From Bacteroidia bacterium (GTDB lineage: Bacteria > Bacteroidota > Bacteroidia > Bacteroidales > VadinHA17), in NCBI GenBank assembly GCA_026391515.1, contig JAPLEC010000146.1, forward strand, positions 1-14,242: 14,242 bases of DNA, written 5' to 3'. The position numbers and the translations under genes are program-made. Numbering within the stretch: the first letter of the stretch is position 1; each line of letters starts with the position of its first letter. The notes under the pieces were generated by a model that saw only the letters and a list, made by a program, of their open reading frames with translations, was not told the DNA's origin and did not search any database. Of the stretch, positions 1 through 7,265 are shown one piece after another.

Positions 1-18
1 ATCCTGCGAAGCCAAAGC

Positions 19-47
19 AAACCCCGCTATTGCGGTGTTTAGTTTTT
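19..47 (+). terminator. Probable intrinsic terminator for a plus-strand gene left of the window
   Basis: Bases 19-27 pair with 32-40 (one C/T mismatch at 23/36), giving an 8-pair stem with a tatt loop. The plus-strand T-run agttttt follows at 41-47. Nothing inside the window on the plus strand would use it, so it should serve a gene that ends at or before base 6. Confidence 0.45.
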
Positions 48-85
48 GTCATGACCTTCACAAAACAAGTTTTGTTCGGTCATTC

Positions 86-125
86 CAAAAACAAAACCAT
101 CCCGACGGTACCGTCGGGATGGTTT
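86..125 (-). terminator. Intrinsic terminator downstream of tRNA-Ser
   Basis: Bases 94-109 and 110-125 form a perfect 32-bp palindrome (arm aaaccatcccgacggt). Read on the minus strand it starts 13 bases after the mature tRNA end and runs into a T-rich stretch, ggttttgttttt, whose T-run corresponds to 87-96. A GC-rich stem plus T-run directly after a tRNA is the expected form of a Rho-independent terminator. A perfect palindrome without a loop may also extrude as a cruciform; the apex would have to open a few pairs to fold in RNA. Confidence 0.7.
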
Positions 126-137
126 GCTTTGGCTTCG

Positions 138-226
138 CGGAGAGAGGGGGATTCGAACCCCCGGTCCGTCGGATGACGGACAACGGTTTTCGAGACCGCC
201 GCATTCGACCACTCTGCCATCTCTCC
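138..226 (-). tRNA. tRNA-Ser (anticodon CGA)
   Basis: The minus strand of 138-226 folds as an 89-nt class II tRNA. The acceptor stem GGAGAGA (220-226) pairs with TCTCTCC (139-145). The D-arm region is the usual GGCAGAGTGGTCGAAT type. The anticodon loop CTCGAAA (188-194) shows anticodon CGA at 190-192, which reads UCG. A long variable arm pairs GTCCGTC with GACGGAC (seven pairs, loop ATCC), and the T arm has GGGGG/CCCCC closing TTCGAAT. The discriminator is G, as expected for serine tRNAs. CCA is not encoded; the bases after the discriminator are CGA. The long variable arm and G73 rule out a class I tRNA. Confidence 0.95.
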
Positions 227-254
227 CTTAACCTTAAGCCGCATTTAATCACGG

Positions 255-290
255 CGTCTATCCCGCGTAGCTTCAGCGAAGTGGGACTAT
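255..290. repeat. REP-like inverted repeat in the tRNA-Ser leader
   Basis: Between the candidate promoter and the mature tRNA lies an imperfect palindrome. Bases tccc (261-264) face ggga (283-286), and cttc (271-274) faces gaag (278-281). Its core agcttcagcgaag resembles the core agcgtcagcgagg of the dispersed repeat at 1637-1664 and 9340-9367, so it may belong to the same or a related repeat family. Just beyond it, atctctccct at 289-298 repeats the tRNA 5' border (219-228). Confidence 0.4.
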
Positions 291-317
291 CTCTCCCTGA
301 GCCGGTAAACCGGGCTG

Positions 318-325
318 CAAATATA
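318..325 (-). promoter_or_regulatory. Candidate -7 box for tRNA-Ser
   Basis: On the minus strand this reads TATATTTG, a full match to the Bacteroidota -7 pattern TAnnTTTG. It would start a transcript near base 311, giving an 85-nt leader before the mature tRNA. I see no convincing TTTG -33 element about 19 bases upstream, so the assignment is tentative. Confidence 0.4.
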
Positions 326-367
326 ACCAATTTGTTCTCTGACCGGACGATTATCAGTGACTTATAA

Positions 368-1453
368 TTAATGAGATACTATCAGCGGAACAACCAGAAA
401 TTCGTTACTGACAGATACTATTAATATATAATAACCTGTTTCAAAAGATGTTACATCAACTGTAACAGGTTTTAACATAACTCTCTTTTCCATTAGAACC
501 CGTCCTGAAACATTTACAATCTTTATATTGTAATTATCAGGGAACTGATCAGATAAATCAATGGTAACCGTTTCGCCGGCAGGATTCGGCCATACACGGA
601 TAATCCTTTCATTTTCTGAAATATCATTGACATCACTCTGTGTACCCCAGATAAGATTTGCATAGGATGCATTATCAATAAATGGATTCCGGTTACCCTG
701 GATCAGATATACAGCTTCATTACGATCTTTTTCCTTTTGGCTTACAGGATCACCCTGATCCCATTCCATCAGCATATTCATAGACCAAGTCTTTGGTTGA
801 GATCCTGTTACCATATCACTTTCGGACGGCCATCCGGAATCCTCTCCGTAATATCTCACAGCCATATAAAAGAAAGAACGGGCAAAATCTCCCTTGTAGT
901 CGTCAATCGGTTCAAATACTGTACCGGAATAACCTGATACTGAACAAGTACCAAGTTTACTACCGTTGGTTGAAGTCCATGTGGCAGAATTTGTCTCACC
1001 AAATGGATAGTTGCTTCTTTTATTATTGACCCATCCGTCAGTCGGGTAGAGATGAAAAAGATCAGAGTACATTGGATAGACCTCGCCTCCGAACCAGCTG
1101 TTTGGGAATGAATGTTCCCTGTTATAGCAATCCCCTTCACTGTTATAGCTGCCGCATTGATTTGTTATAAAAACAAATTCGTATGCCGGTGTTCCGGAAG
1201 GAATGTCGGAGTACATGTCCCATACTTTGCCATTGGACTTTTTATCGGTTGACTGGAAATATGTCCAAAGGTCGGCATAAGATACAACTGTATGATTATC
1301 AATTATATCATGAAGAGCTTGCTGTAACGCAGTTCCTGTAAGTCCTTCAGCTGATGAATAATAGCCCGGCGGCTGAGCTGTCAGGCAGAGAGATAACTGA
1401 AGAAAGATGAAGAGGATGAGACAATATTTTAATCTACAAGCGTTGATTAACAT
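368..1453 (-). CDS. Secreted endonuclease I (EndA/NucM family) with T9SS sorting tail
   Basis: A 361-residue nuclease of the endonuclease I family, ββα-metal (His-Me) enzymes that cut DNA, and often RNA, without sequence preference. Residues 1-26 form a signal peptide ending LTAQ. The catalytic motif NREHSFPNSW is at 111-120, with H114 the expected general base. DLFHLYPTDGWVNNKRS (131-147) and NRNPFID (254-260) are further family signatures. After the catalytic domain, residues about 283-361 match a T9SS type A sorting domain: a VWPNPAGE motif, a central VNVSGRVL strand, and a final β-rich stretch. The enzyme should therefore cross the outer membrane and be released or anchored at the surface. 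It is 242 bp beyond the DUF5689 lipoprotein gene, with a repeat element between, so it may be a separate transcription unit. The start is the only Met that leaves an intact signal peptide. Confidence 0.93.
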   Translation of the reverse strand: MLINACRLKYCLILFIFLQLSLCLTAQPPGYYSSAEGLTGTALQQALHDIIDNHTVVSYADLWTYFQSTDKKSNGKVWDMYSDIPSGTPAYEFVFITNQCGSYNSEGDCYNREHSFPNSWFGGEVYPMYSDLFHLYPTDGWVNNKRSNYPFGETNSATWTSTNGSKLGTCSVSGYSGTVFEPIDDYKGDFARSFFYMAVRYYGEDSGWPSESDMVTGSQPKTWSMNMLMEWDQGDPVSQKEKDRNEAVYLIQGNRNPFIDNASYANLIWGTQSDVNDISENERIIRVWPNPAGETVTIDLSDQFPDNYNIKIVNVSGRVLMEKRVMLKPVTVDVTSFETGYYILIVSVSNEFLVVPLIVSH

Positions 1454-1525
1454 TGTTTTGTTTAAAATAAAGAAATCATCTTCATAATTAAATCAACATT
1501 AAATGAGTTAAAGATTCCTCATTTC

Positions 1526-1543
1526 GTCCCGATTTCTCGGGAC
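1526..1543. repeat. Small palindrome inserted in the left arm of copy 1
   Basis: gtcccgatttctcgggac has 7-bp arms (gtcccga/tcgggac) around a tttc loop. Removing it together with the following ta leaves an arm that aligns base for base with the left arm at locus 2 except for one c/t difference, so it looks like an insertion into a pre-existing repeat. Confidence 0.6.
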
Positions 1544-1576
1544 TACATTCGGAATGACATCTCATTTTTATGGGAT

Positions 1577-1620
1577 GGGGATAAGAGGCGATTTGCACAA
1601 GCAAATCGCCTCTTATCCCC
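1577..1620. terminator. Perfect 20-bp hairpin, possible bidirectional terminator
   Basis: Bases 1577-1596 and 1601-1620 are exact reverse complements around the loop acaa. On the plus strand a short tttt (1623-1626) follows. On the minus strand, the direction of the DUF5689 gene that ends at 1696, the T-run is missing, so an RNA-stabilising or REP-spacer role fits as well as termination. Confidence 0.5.
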
Positions 1621-1695
1621 CCTTTTACAATACCTTGTCATTCCGAGCGTCAGCGAGGAATCTCCACTATATATGTTGATTCTAAAGTTCATTCC

Positions 1696-2934
1696 CTATT
1701 CCTCGGCAATGAGAACATTATCAACTTCCCATGTGGTTGTTTGAGATGGTACTCCTCCTGTGTAAACCCATGCAATGTAAATAGTACTTCCATTATAGGT
1801 TGAAAGATCTACTTTCCCTGATGATACGAAAGGGCTCCAACCTGAAGTGGTTACGGGAGGTCTGGTATAGGAATGCTCTGTCCAGGTACTAGTCCATGGT
1901 GTTGAAGAACCAGTGTAATCAGTTGAAACATATAATTTAAGAGTAGCACCATTATCGTAACCGTCACAACTTTCAAAGCTGATATAGGGATTAGATGCAG
2001 TCGATAGGTCTATCTGTGGAGCTATCATCCAGGTAATTACAGATGGTTGTCCGGTGCTATTGGCAGTTATCCTTGCAAAATAATTACCACTTAGGATCCA
2101 TCCTTTCCAGGGAATAGTACCTGCCTGAGAATATGTAAGCCATCCAGGTAATGTACTTACAAGCATAGAACTTGTCAGACCGGTAAAATACTGTGACAGA
2201 TATGTGACTGAAGGAATGCCGCAGAGACTGCCGGACATATCAAGTTCACCAGGTTCGCGCAGCAGTATTTGTGCGCTGTTGAAAACGGAGGCTACACCTT
2301 TTAAGGTCCCGTTTCCTGTTGGAAGCGTTCCTCCAGCAAATGTTGCGACCGATCTTGTATAAACATCAATTTCAGAAGTGCAGTCCGTGAGTACCTTTGT
2401 GCCTGAAAACGTTCCTGCAGTTTTAAATTGTGCACCCGTAACTGAAACATATTCAGACTGGTGCTCACCATTCAGAAGCTCATCAATTGTAACGCTGACA
2501 GGCTCCATTGGAACAGGGGTCAGACTATCGAGCTTTGCCTGAGCCGGATTTGCAAGGTCTATATCGCCGAACTGAAGGAGACCATTATACATTGTAAATG
2601 ACAAACCGCGGCAGAATATCGTCATCTTTGAATCTCTTGCTAACGTATTGGTGCCTGTAACCGTAATGCACAAACCTGCTGATGTATCCTGAATATAACC
2701 AATAAAATCAGGCACATTGCCTAATTCAGGTGTCAATGTGATAATTCCCTGTACATAGACATTTGTATCAATTGTTACAATTCCGCTGTCGTACATTGCC
2801 CTGAGCTGCCTGATTGTTATATGATCAATCACAGGTTCAGGCGGCAAAATTGGTTCCCTGTCACATGAAGAAATCACAATGAGCAGGAGTACTAAAAGAG
2901 CAGTTATATTGATTTTGTTTTTCATACTGTTCAT
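1696..2934 (-). CDS. DUF5689 (OB-fold-like) surface lipoprotein, distal copy
   Basis: A 412-residue lipoprotein of unproven function. The signal peptide ends in the lipobox ISSC with C24 as the lipidated residue. Residues about 36-232 match the DUF5689 pattern. They hold two successive β-barrel-like halves, the first with the hallmark YIQDTSAGLCI (80-90) and the second with a VSVTGAQF strand (163-170) and a FAGGTLPTGNGTLKG turn (199-213). The spacing of hydrophobic strands and the GxxT...YIQD...GL pattern resemble OB folds of extracellular nucleases. Residues about 245-412 form a carbohydrate-binding-like sandwich of the choice-of-anchor J type, ending TWEVDNVLIAEE. It lies 7 bp behind its paralogue and is almost certainly co-transcribed with it. 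The start at M1 (2934) or M4 (2925) cannot be settled, since both precede the signal peptide. Nucleic-acid binding is inferred from fold and context, not shown. Confidence 0.8.
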   Translation of the reverse strand: MNSMKNKINITALLVLLLIVISSCDREPILPPEPVIDHITIRQLRAMYDSGIVTIDTNVYVQGIITLTPELGNVPDFIGYIQDTSAGLCITVTGTNTLARDSKMTIFCRGLSFTMYNGLLQFGDIDLANPAQAKLDSLTPVPMEPVSVTIDELLNGEHQSEYVSVTGAQFKTAGTFSGTKVLTDCTSEIDVYTRSVATFAGGTLPTGNGTLKGVASVFNSAQILLREPGELDMSGSLCGIPSVTYLSQYFTGLTSSMLVSTLPGWLTYSQAGTIPWKGWILSGNYFARITANSTGQPSVITWMIAPQIDLSTASNPYISFESCDGYDNGATLKLYVSTDYTGSSTPWTSTWTEHSYTRPPVTTSGWSPFVSSGKVDLSTYNGSTIYIAWVYTGGVPSQTTTWEVDNVLIAEE

Positions 2935-2941
2935 CGTAATT

Positions 2942-4303
2942 TTATTTGGCAGTTGTAATTAAAATATTATCAATACGATAACTTGTACTTTCTGTGGCAC
3001 TGCCAGTATATTTAAATGCTATGACACATGACTTTCCGTCTTCAACTGGAAGATTTATATTGCCTGAGCTTATAAACTGATTAGCAGGATCATTTTTGGT
3101 CGCAAGTGTTGCAATAACCGGTATCCATGTAGCGGTTACCAGGTTCCTTCCAGTATAATTCGTTGAGTAAAAGACCTGGAGCGGGAAATGAGTACCGGTA
3201 TGTGCCCAGTATGACTGAGCTGTCTCGAAGGAAAGCACTTTTTGAACAGAAATTGTTACAGGCTGTGTAATCAGCCATGTCACCATTGTTGAGAGTCCTG
3301 AACCATATCCTGTTGCCTGTGTATAAGTGTTCCCGGAATAATATTTTGCCAGCCAGGTCCTGTCGCCATACTGAGGAATATTCTGCCAGCCGGATATCAG
3401 AATTTCTGCATTGTTTGAAAAGCTCTGGAAATTTTGGCTGATTGTTTCAACCGGATCTCCCAGGTCTGGTATGCCGGGTGTGCATCTCTCGTGTGTAAGT
3501 TTAACTTCTTTAAAATCCCTGATAACAAATTGATAATCACCACTAAAGATTGTTATAATACCTGTCATCATTCCGTTCCGATCAGGGATCGTATCGCCTG
3601 CAAAAGAAGCATAGCCCGAAGAACGAACAATAATCTTATTCTTACTGCAATCCATCAGGTCCCAGTTTACTGATGCAGGAGGATCAGAAACAACATCTGC
3701 ATAGGTATGATTGACAGCGTCATCGGTGAATTGGACATTTTTAAGGGTGACCAGCTTTCCCAGATAAGCAGCGCTTTTTGCCTGGACTATTGTAATGGTA
3801 TCAGGATATGTTGGATTATTTATAGAGGTTTTTAATATCTGCTTATCCATGATCATCCCTGAAACCCTTATATCACCGTTTGATTGATAATAGGGGACAC
3901 TTCCAAGCTGCCAGAAATCTCCATAATCACCAACATAAAGACCTTTCAGATTGACAATTACCGAGTCGCCGATATAGAGACCGCTGGTGGATTCAAAAAC
4001 CATCCTCAGACCTCCTGTAGCATCTTGTATATATGCTTCCTTGTAAAGATTGGGATCCCTTTTATCGCTTGCAGTAATTATACCTTTAAGCGCCCATCCA
4101 TGGGTTATTTCAACCGGATAACGAAGGGTGTAATCTGCGATTGCCAGCTGACCGGCATAAAGATCTTTTACCTGCTGAACGGTGATAATAGTATCAGGAA
4201 TAAAATCCTTTGCCGGAGGATCAGTTTCATTATTATCAGTGCATCCTGCCAGCACAATCGCACCTATGAAAATCAATCCGAATAAATATTTTGTCCTCTT
4301 CAT
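2942..4303 (-). CDS. DUF5689 (OB-fold-like) surface lipoprotein, receptor-proximal copy
   Basis: A 453-residue paralogue of the next gene downstream. The signal peptide carries the lipobox LAGC with C21 lipidated. The DUF5689 region spans about 38-268: YIQDATGGLRM at 91-101, GDSVIVNLKGL at 112-122, and a second half with KLVTLKNVQF (183-192) and FAGDTIPDRNGMMTGII (234-250). The C-terminal domain (about 285-453) has LSFETAQSYW, VFYSTNYTG and YRIDNILIT, the same choice-of-anchor J-like layout as the paralogue. The gene lies 129 bp after the TonB receptor gene on the same strand, where a SusD-type binding lipoprotein would normally be. I infer that it binds the receptor's substrate at the cell surface. 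The two paralogues are clearly diverged, so they may bind different parts of the ligand or form a heterodimer. Confidence 0.82.
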   Translation of the reverse strand: MKRTKYLFGLIFIGAIVLAGCTDNNETDPPAKDFIPDTIITVQQVKDLYAGQLAIADYTLRYPVEITHGWALKGIITASDKRDPNLYKEAYIQDATGGLRMVFESTSGLYIGDSVIVNLKGLYVGDYGDFWQLGSVPYYQSNGDIRVSGMIMDKQILKTSINNPTYPDTITIVQAKSAAYLGKLVTLKNVQFTDDAVNHTYADVVSDPPASVNWDLMDCSKNKIIVRSSGYASFAGDTIPDRNGMMTGIITIFSGDYQFVIRDFKEVKLTHERCTPGIPDLGDPVETISQNFQSFSNNAEILISGWQNIPQYGDRTWLAKYYSGNTYTQATGYGSGLSTMVTWLITQPVTISVQKVLSFETAQSYWAHTGTHFPLQVFYSTNYTGRNLVTATWIPVIATLATKNDPANQFISSGNINLPVEDGKSCVIAFKYTGSATESTSYRIDNILITTAK

Positions 4304-4432
4304 TATTGAGTTTTCTTTATTCTTTTATCTTTTATTTTTTGTCTTTGATCTTTTATCTTCTTTAACCCACCCCCGATCCCTCCAGGGAGGGGAGCGGCCG
4401 GTCACCTGTCACCGGATGCCGGTTGCCCGTTA
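4304..4432. other. Intergenic spacer with purine-rich tract and GC-rich hairpins
   Basis: On the minus strand, 4317-4365 is a purine-rich run of imperfect AAGATAAAAGA repeats just ahead of the proximal DUF5689 gene, possibly a translation-enhancing A-rich leader. Next to it is a GC-rich block with ccctcc (4378-4383) facing ggaggg (4386-4391) and ccggt (4398-4402) facing accgg (4411-4415). The hairpins could attenuate transcription after the receptor gene. No T-run supports a full terminator, so read-through into the lipoprotein genes is likely. Confidence 0.4.
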
Positions 4433-7150
4433 TCACATCCTTATACTGAAATTTATAAAGTAATTAAACCCGTTGTAGTAATAAACCTTCGGATCGAACA
4501 GATCGGGATTATCAGCATCAAAACGGTATTGCTCAAATCCTCCCGTCGACAACGTCTTGTTATTAAGTACATTGCTAAGGTTTGCGCTCAGGTTGACATA
4601 TATGTTATCAATTTTCCACGATTTACCCAGAAACAGGTCGATAAGGAATCCGGGCGATTCTTTAATCTGCTGCTTCCAATATGGGTAGTAACCGGTTTCA
4701 TCTTTCGTGCGAGTGACCGGATTAAAATCAAGATATATATTATCATAATAACTACCTGTAATACTCGCCCACCAGAATCTCGATGAGTTGTATTCAATAC
4801 CAAATGACAATGCAGTCTGTGGAGAGCTGCTCTGCCTGAAATATTGGATCCATACCTCTTCAGTGCCGAGTACTTCGCTGTTGTTATCTTTAGTTATAGT
4901 TATTGAAGGATTATTGACCCACAGGTATTGTCCCAGAGATGCTGCAGCATTCAGATTCAGGCCTGTCAAAATTGTAACTTCTGTTCCTATTTCAAGACCA
5001 TAGTTTTCTTTATCAATATCTGTCATTGCATAATTTACAAGCGTACGCCAGTCGTCATGATAAAAGCTCGTGACATCAGTCTGATTCATGAACTTTGTGT
5101 AATATCCTGTAATTCTTCCTTTTACAACCGGAGACCGGAACACATAGCTTATATCACCTGATAGTATTGTTTCCTTCTGGAGACCGGGAGTAGTTGCATT
5201 GCGTGTTCTTGGAGAAAGGAAGGAATTTCGGAAAAGCGGCGGATTTGTTACAATTAAAGTATTGATAGTAATAAGATGTCTGCCTGTTATTCTGTAATCG
5301 CCTCCTGCTTTAACACCCCATGTGAGATAGTTTAACTTTTCAGACTCACCGAGGGAGTTATCGGGGAAGAGACCTTTTCTCATTAAACCTTCTCTCCACA
5401 TTGAAGTATAACGGCCATCTACACTAAGGTATACGGAAAAACGCTTCTGGCTGTATTTTCCTGTACCCCAGAGTGTTGCTCCTCTTTGGAATGAATAATA
5501 ATTGTTGCCGATTATATCTCCGACAAGTGCCACCCTATTCGGATGATCTAGGTCATTCTGAAGTGCATTAGGGTCATCAGGGAAATCACGTTCAGCAAAC
5601 TGATCGACATCAAGCCAATAATCGCCCCCAAGAAGGTCCTGCACCGCATTGAAGTTATGACCACGATAAATGTCGACAAGCACTCCTCCGGTGAGATTAA
5701 ATCTATCGTTTATTTCCCAGGCTGCTCTTGTATTGACCTGGAATTGTGACAGGTCGTTGCGGCGATCCTCAACAATATATTTGGACCTGTTTCCTATGAA
5801 ATTTCTTCCTGAGATTCCACCTTCATCAAATACGGTATAAATGTTCTTCCTGTTGGCGAAATAGAAGCTTTCCCAATCAATATGACTTACTGCAGGATCT
5901 GTCTGCCACGCTTCTGTTATCCGCGCAATGTCTGTTGAATCGGTGTAATAAGAGGGAAGTTTTTTGTAATAATCCGGACGTGGATCAGTAACATCGTACC
6001 AGTTAAGAGCTGTATAACCGCTTTTGCCAAACCAGTAGCCTACAGTTGTTTGAACATCGAGCTTGGCAGATGGTTTCCATAAATGTGCTAATGTAAAAAG
6101 AGGCTTATTATTGCTGCGAACTCTTGAGTTTCGAACCTCACTATTCTGGTAACCCCAGTAGGGATTATAAAAGTTATCATTCATCAGATCGTATACCTCT
6201 TGCGTTGTGCCGCCTGCAACGCCACGCTTATAGATTGCATCAAGCGCCGTGAAATTAAGGCTGTTCCGGTCATTGAACTTTTTCTCAACAGATAAAAAGA
6301 AAGAGTTAGCATTGTAGAAAGTACCCTTTTCATAACCATGTTCACTCCAGCGCATTGAAAGGCTTGCAGTTACAGCCCAGTTATTCTTCATCATTCCTGT
6401 TGAATATGTACCCATAAGCCTGTTCCCGTAAGTCCGGTTTGATAGGGAGTAAACTGCTTTCAGCCCTGTTCTGTATTCTGAAGCCCTTGTGTTTATGCGT
6501 GTTGCACCGCCAACAGGTTCAAAGAGGAAGCCGATAGGTTCAGGACCAGAGGTGACCATAGCGCTGCGCATTACATCATTTAGTCCTCCCCAGTTTGAAT
6601 AATATGGTGCACCGGATTCAATATCATTCATAACAAAACCGTTCAGGCTGACATTGGTATAGTTAGATTCATAACCGCGAACACGAAACATCAGGGGACC
6701 GAAAGTATAAGCTGCATTGCTCAGAAAAACATCTGCTGAGGCGCTCAGTATGCCCTGAACCGATTGGGTTTCAAACCCATCTTCCGAAATTCCTTCGTTA
6801 ATGTTTATTGTGAACAGATCCTGCAACGATCCGGCTGAAGGTCTAAGAATTATTTTACCAGCATCAATGGCTTCTCCCGATTTCACATCCGCTTCAATTA
6901 CAGCCTGATCAAAATCCGCAAGGTTTATATAGAGAATATGCTTACCTTCAGGAAGATTGACAGAGAAAGATCCGCCATTAATACTTACGGCAAGAACTTT
7001 ACCTGAAGCGTCAGTTATTTCCGCACCGGAGAGTCCGGTTAAAGTATCGGATTCTATAATAATTCCTTTTACTGTACCCTGTTGTGCAAAAGCAAAACCA
7101 GATTTTAGAATGAGGGCTAACAATAAGTAAATCAGCTTGTTATATTTCAT
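4433..7150 (-). CDS. TonB-dependent outer-membrane receptor with carboxypeptidase-regulatory-like N-terminal domain
   Basis: A 905-residue outer-membrane β-barrel receptor for TonB-driven import. The signal peptide covers residues 1-23 (AFAQ). Residues about 25-103 form the CarboxypepD_reg-like/CNA-B-type sandwich typical of Bacteroidota receptors (GTVKGIIIES, with LSGAEITDASGKVL). The plug is at about 110-220, with FRVRGYESNYTNVSLNGF at 155-172 and the conserved GG...R turn at 214-218. The remainder is a barrel of alternating aromatic strands ending in FINFSIRM; an aromatic-rich final strand is the usual assembly signal. No SusD gene follows; two DUF5689 lipoproteins do. The upstream gap (7151-7265) is shared with a divergent EEP nuclease gene. 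On the minus strand I see weak -7-like boxes (TATCTTTA, TACTTTTA) but no partner -33. The substrate cannot be read from sequence; context suggests nucleic acid fragments. Confidence 0.92.
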   Translation of the reverse strand: MKYNKLIYLLLALILKSGFAFAQQGTVKGIIIESDTLTGLSGAEITDASGKVLAVSINGGSFSVNLPEGKHILYINLADFDQAVIEADVKSGEAIDAGKIILRPSAGSLQDLFTININEGISEDGFETQSVQGILSASADVFLSNAAYTFGPLMFRVRGYESNYTNVSLNGFVMNDIESGAPYYSNWGGLNDVMRSAMVTSGPEPIGFLFEPVGGATRINTRASEYRTGLKAVYSLSNRTYGNRLMGTYSTGMMKNNWAVTASLSMRWSEHGYEKGTFYNANSFFLSVEKKFNDRNSLNFTALDAIYKRGVAGGTTQEVYDLMNDNFYNPYWGYQNSEVRNSRVRSNNKPLFTLAHLWKPSAKLDVQTTVGYWFGKSGYTALNWYDVTDPRPDYYKKLPSYYTDSTDIARITEAWQTDPAVSHIDWESFYFANRKNIYTVFDEGGISGRNFIGNRSKYIVEDRRNDLSQFQVNTRAAWEINDRFNLTGGVLVDIYRGHNFNAVQDLLGGDYWLDVDQFAERDFPDDPNALQNDLDHPNRVALVGDIIGNNYYSFQRGATLWGTGKYSQKRFSVYLSVDGRYTSMWREGLMRKGLFPDNSLGESEKLNYLTWGVKAGGDYRITGRHLITINTLIVTNPPLFRNSFLSPRTRNATTPGLQKETILSGDISYVFRSPVVKGRITGYYTKFMNQTDVTSFYHDDWRTLVNYAMTDIDKENYGLEIGTEVTILTGLNLNAAASLGQYLWVNNPSITITKDNNSEVLGTEEVWIQYFRQSSSPQTALSFGIEYNSSRFWWASITGSYYDNIYLDFNPVTRTKDETGYYPYWKQQIKESPGFLIDLFLGKSWKIDNIYVNLSANLSNVLNNKTLSTGGFEQYRFDADNPDLFDPKVYYYNGFNYFINFSIRM

Positions 7151-7217
7151 ATTGGATTATAAAAGTACTGATAAAGATACTATAAATATTAAATGCTGAA
7201 GGAGAAACGGCATCATA

Positions 7218-7248
7218 TTTGGATGAAAAACATTAAATAGTAACTTTA
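7218..7248 (+). promoter_or_regulatory. Bacteroidota-type promoter of the EEP nuclease gene
   Basis: TTTG at 7218-7221 and TAACTTTA at 7241-7248 are separated by 19 bases. They match the Bacteroidota primary-sigma pattern TTTG-N19-TAnnTTTG with one mismatch in the last base. Transcription would start near 7254, leaving a leader of about 12 bases before the ATG at 7266. Confidence 0.65.
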
Positions 7249-7265
7249 CAAACCTTAACAGCTGA

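Larger units (their letters stand above)
6..138. repeat. 18-bp inverted repeat pair abutting the tRNA-Ser 3' end
   Basis: The 18 bases at 6-23 (gcgaagccaaagcaaacc) recur as an exact reverse complement at 121-138. Base 138 is the complement of the tRNA discriminator base, so the right arm stops exactly where the mature tRNA ends. The enclosed 97 bases hold three further hairpins: 19-40, an imperfect one at 52-82 with core acaaaac/gttttgt at 60-75, and a 32-bp perfect palindrome at 94-125. Either a small terminal-inverted-repeat element sits next to the tRNA, or the 3' flank of the tRNA was duplicated in inverted orientation beside a second RNA gene lying just left of the window. The window edge prevents a decision. 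Confidence 0.6.
1512..1664. repeat. Composite inverted-repeat element, copy 1
   Basis: The left arm starts with agattcctc (1512-1520) and ends with cggaatgac (1550-1558). The right arm, 1637-1664, starts with gtcattccg and ends with gaggaatctc. The arms face each other and pair at both ends (nine pairs each) but less well in the middle. The left arm carries a 20-base insert at about 1526-1545 containing a small palindrome. Between the arms sits a perfect 20-bp hairpin. Copy 2 at 9226-9367 has the same plan, and bases 1636-1664 are identical to 9339-9367. This accounts for most of the 242-bp gap 1454-1695; the rest is AT-rich with no ORF that I can support. Confidence 0.8.

Noticed and set aside
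35..367. Open frames on both strands over the tRNA region (35-367 plus, 58-330 minus)
   Set aside because: They run through a clear tRNA, its terminator palindrome and a REP-like repeat, and the translations show no protein-like pattern.
856..1140. Minus-strand alternative frame (94 codons) inside the endonuclease gene
   Set aside because: It lies in a second frame of the catalytic domain; the endonuclease frame carries every family motif without a break, so there is no frameshift to explain.
1512..1664. Insertion sequence remnant
   Set aside because: The element is too short for a transposase, no transposase fragment is visible, and the second copy has the same repeat plan. A non-autonomous repeat is more fitting.
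1696..7150. Classical polysaccharide utilisation locus
   Set aside because: There is no SusD, no glycoside hydrolase, no polysaccharide lyase and no hybrid two-component or ECF regulator; the nearby hydrolases are nucleases/phosphodiesterases.
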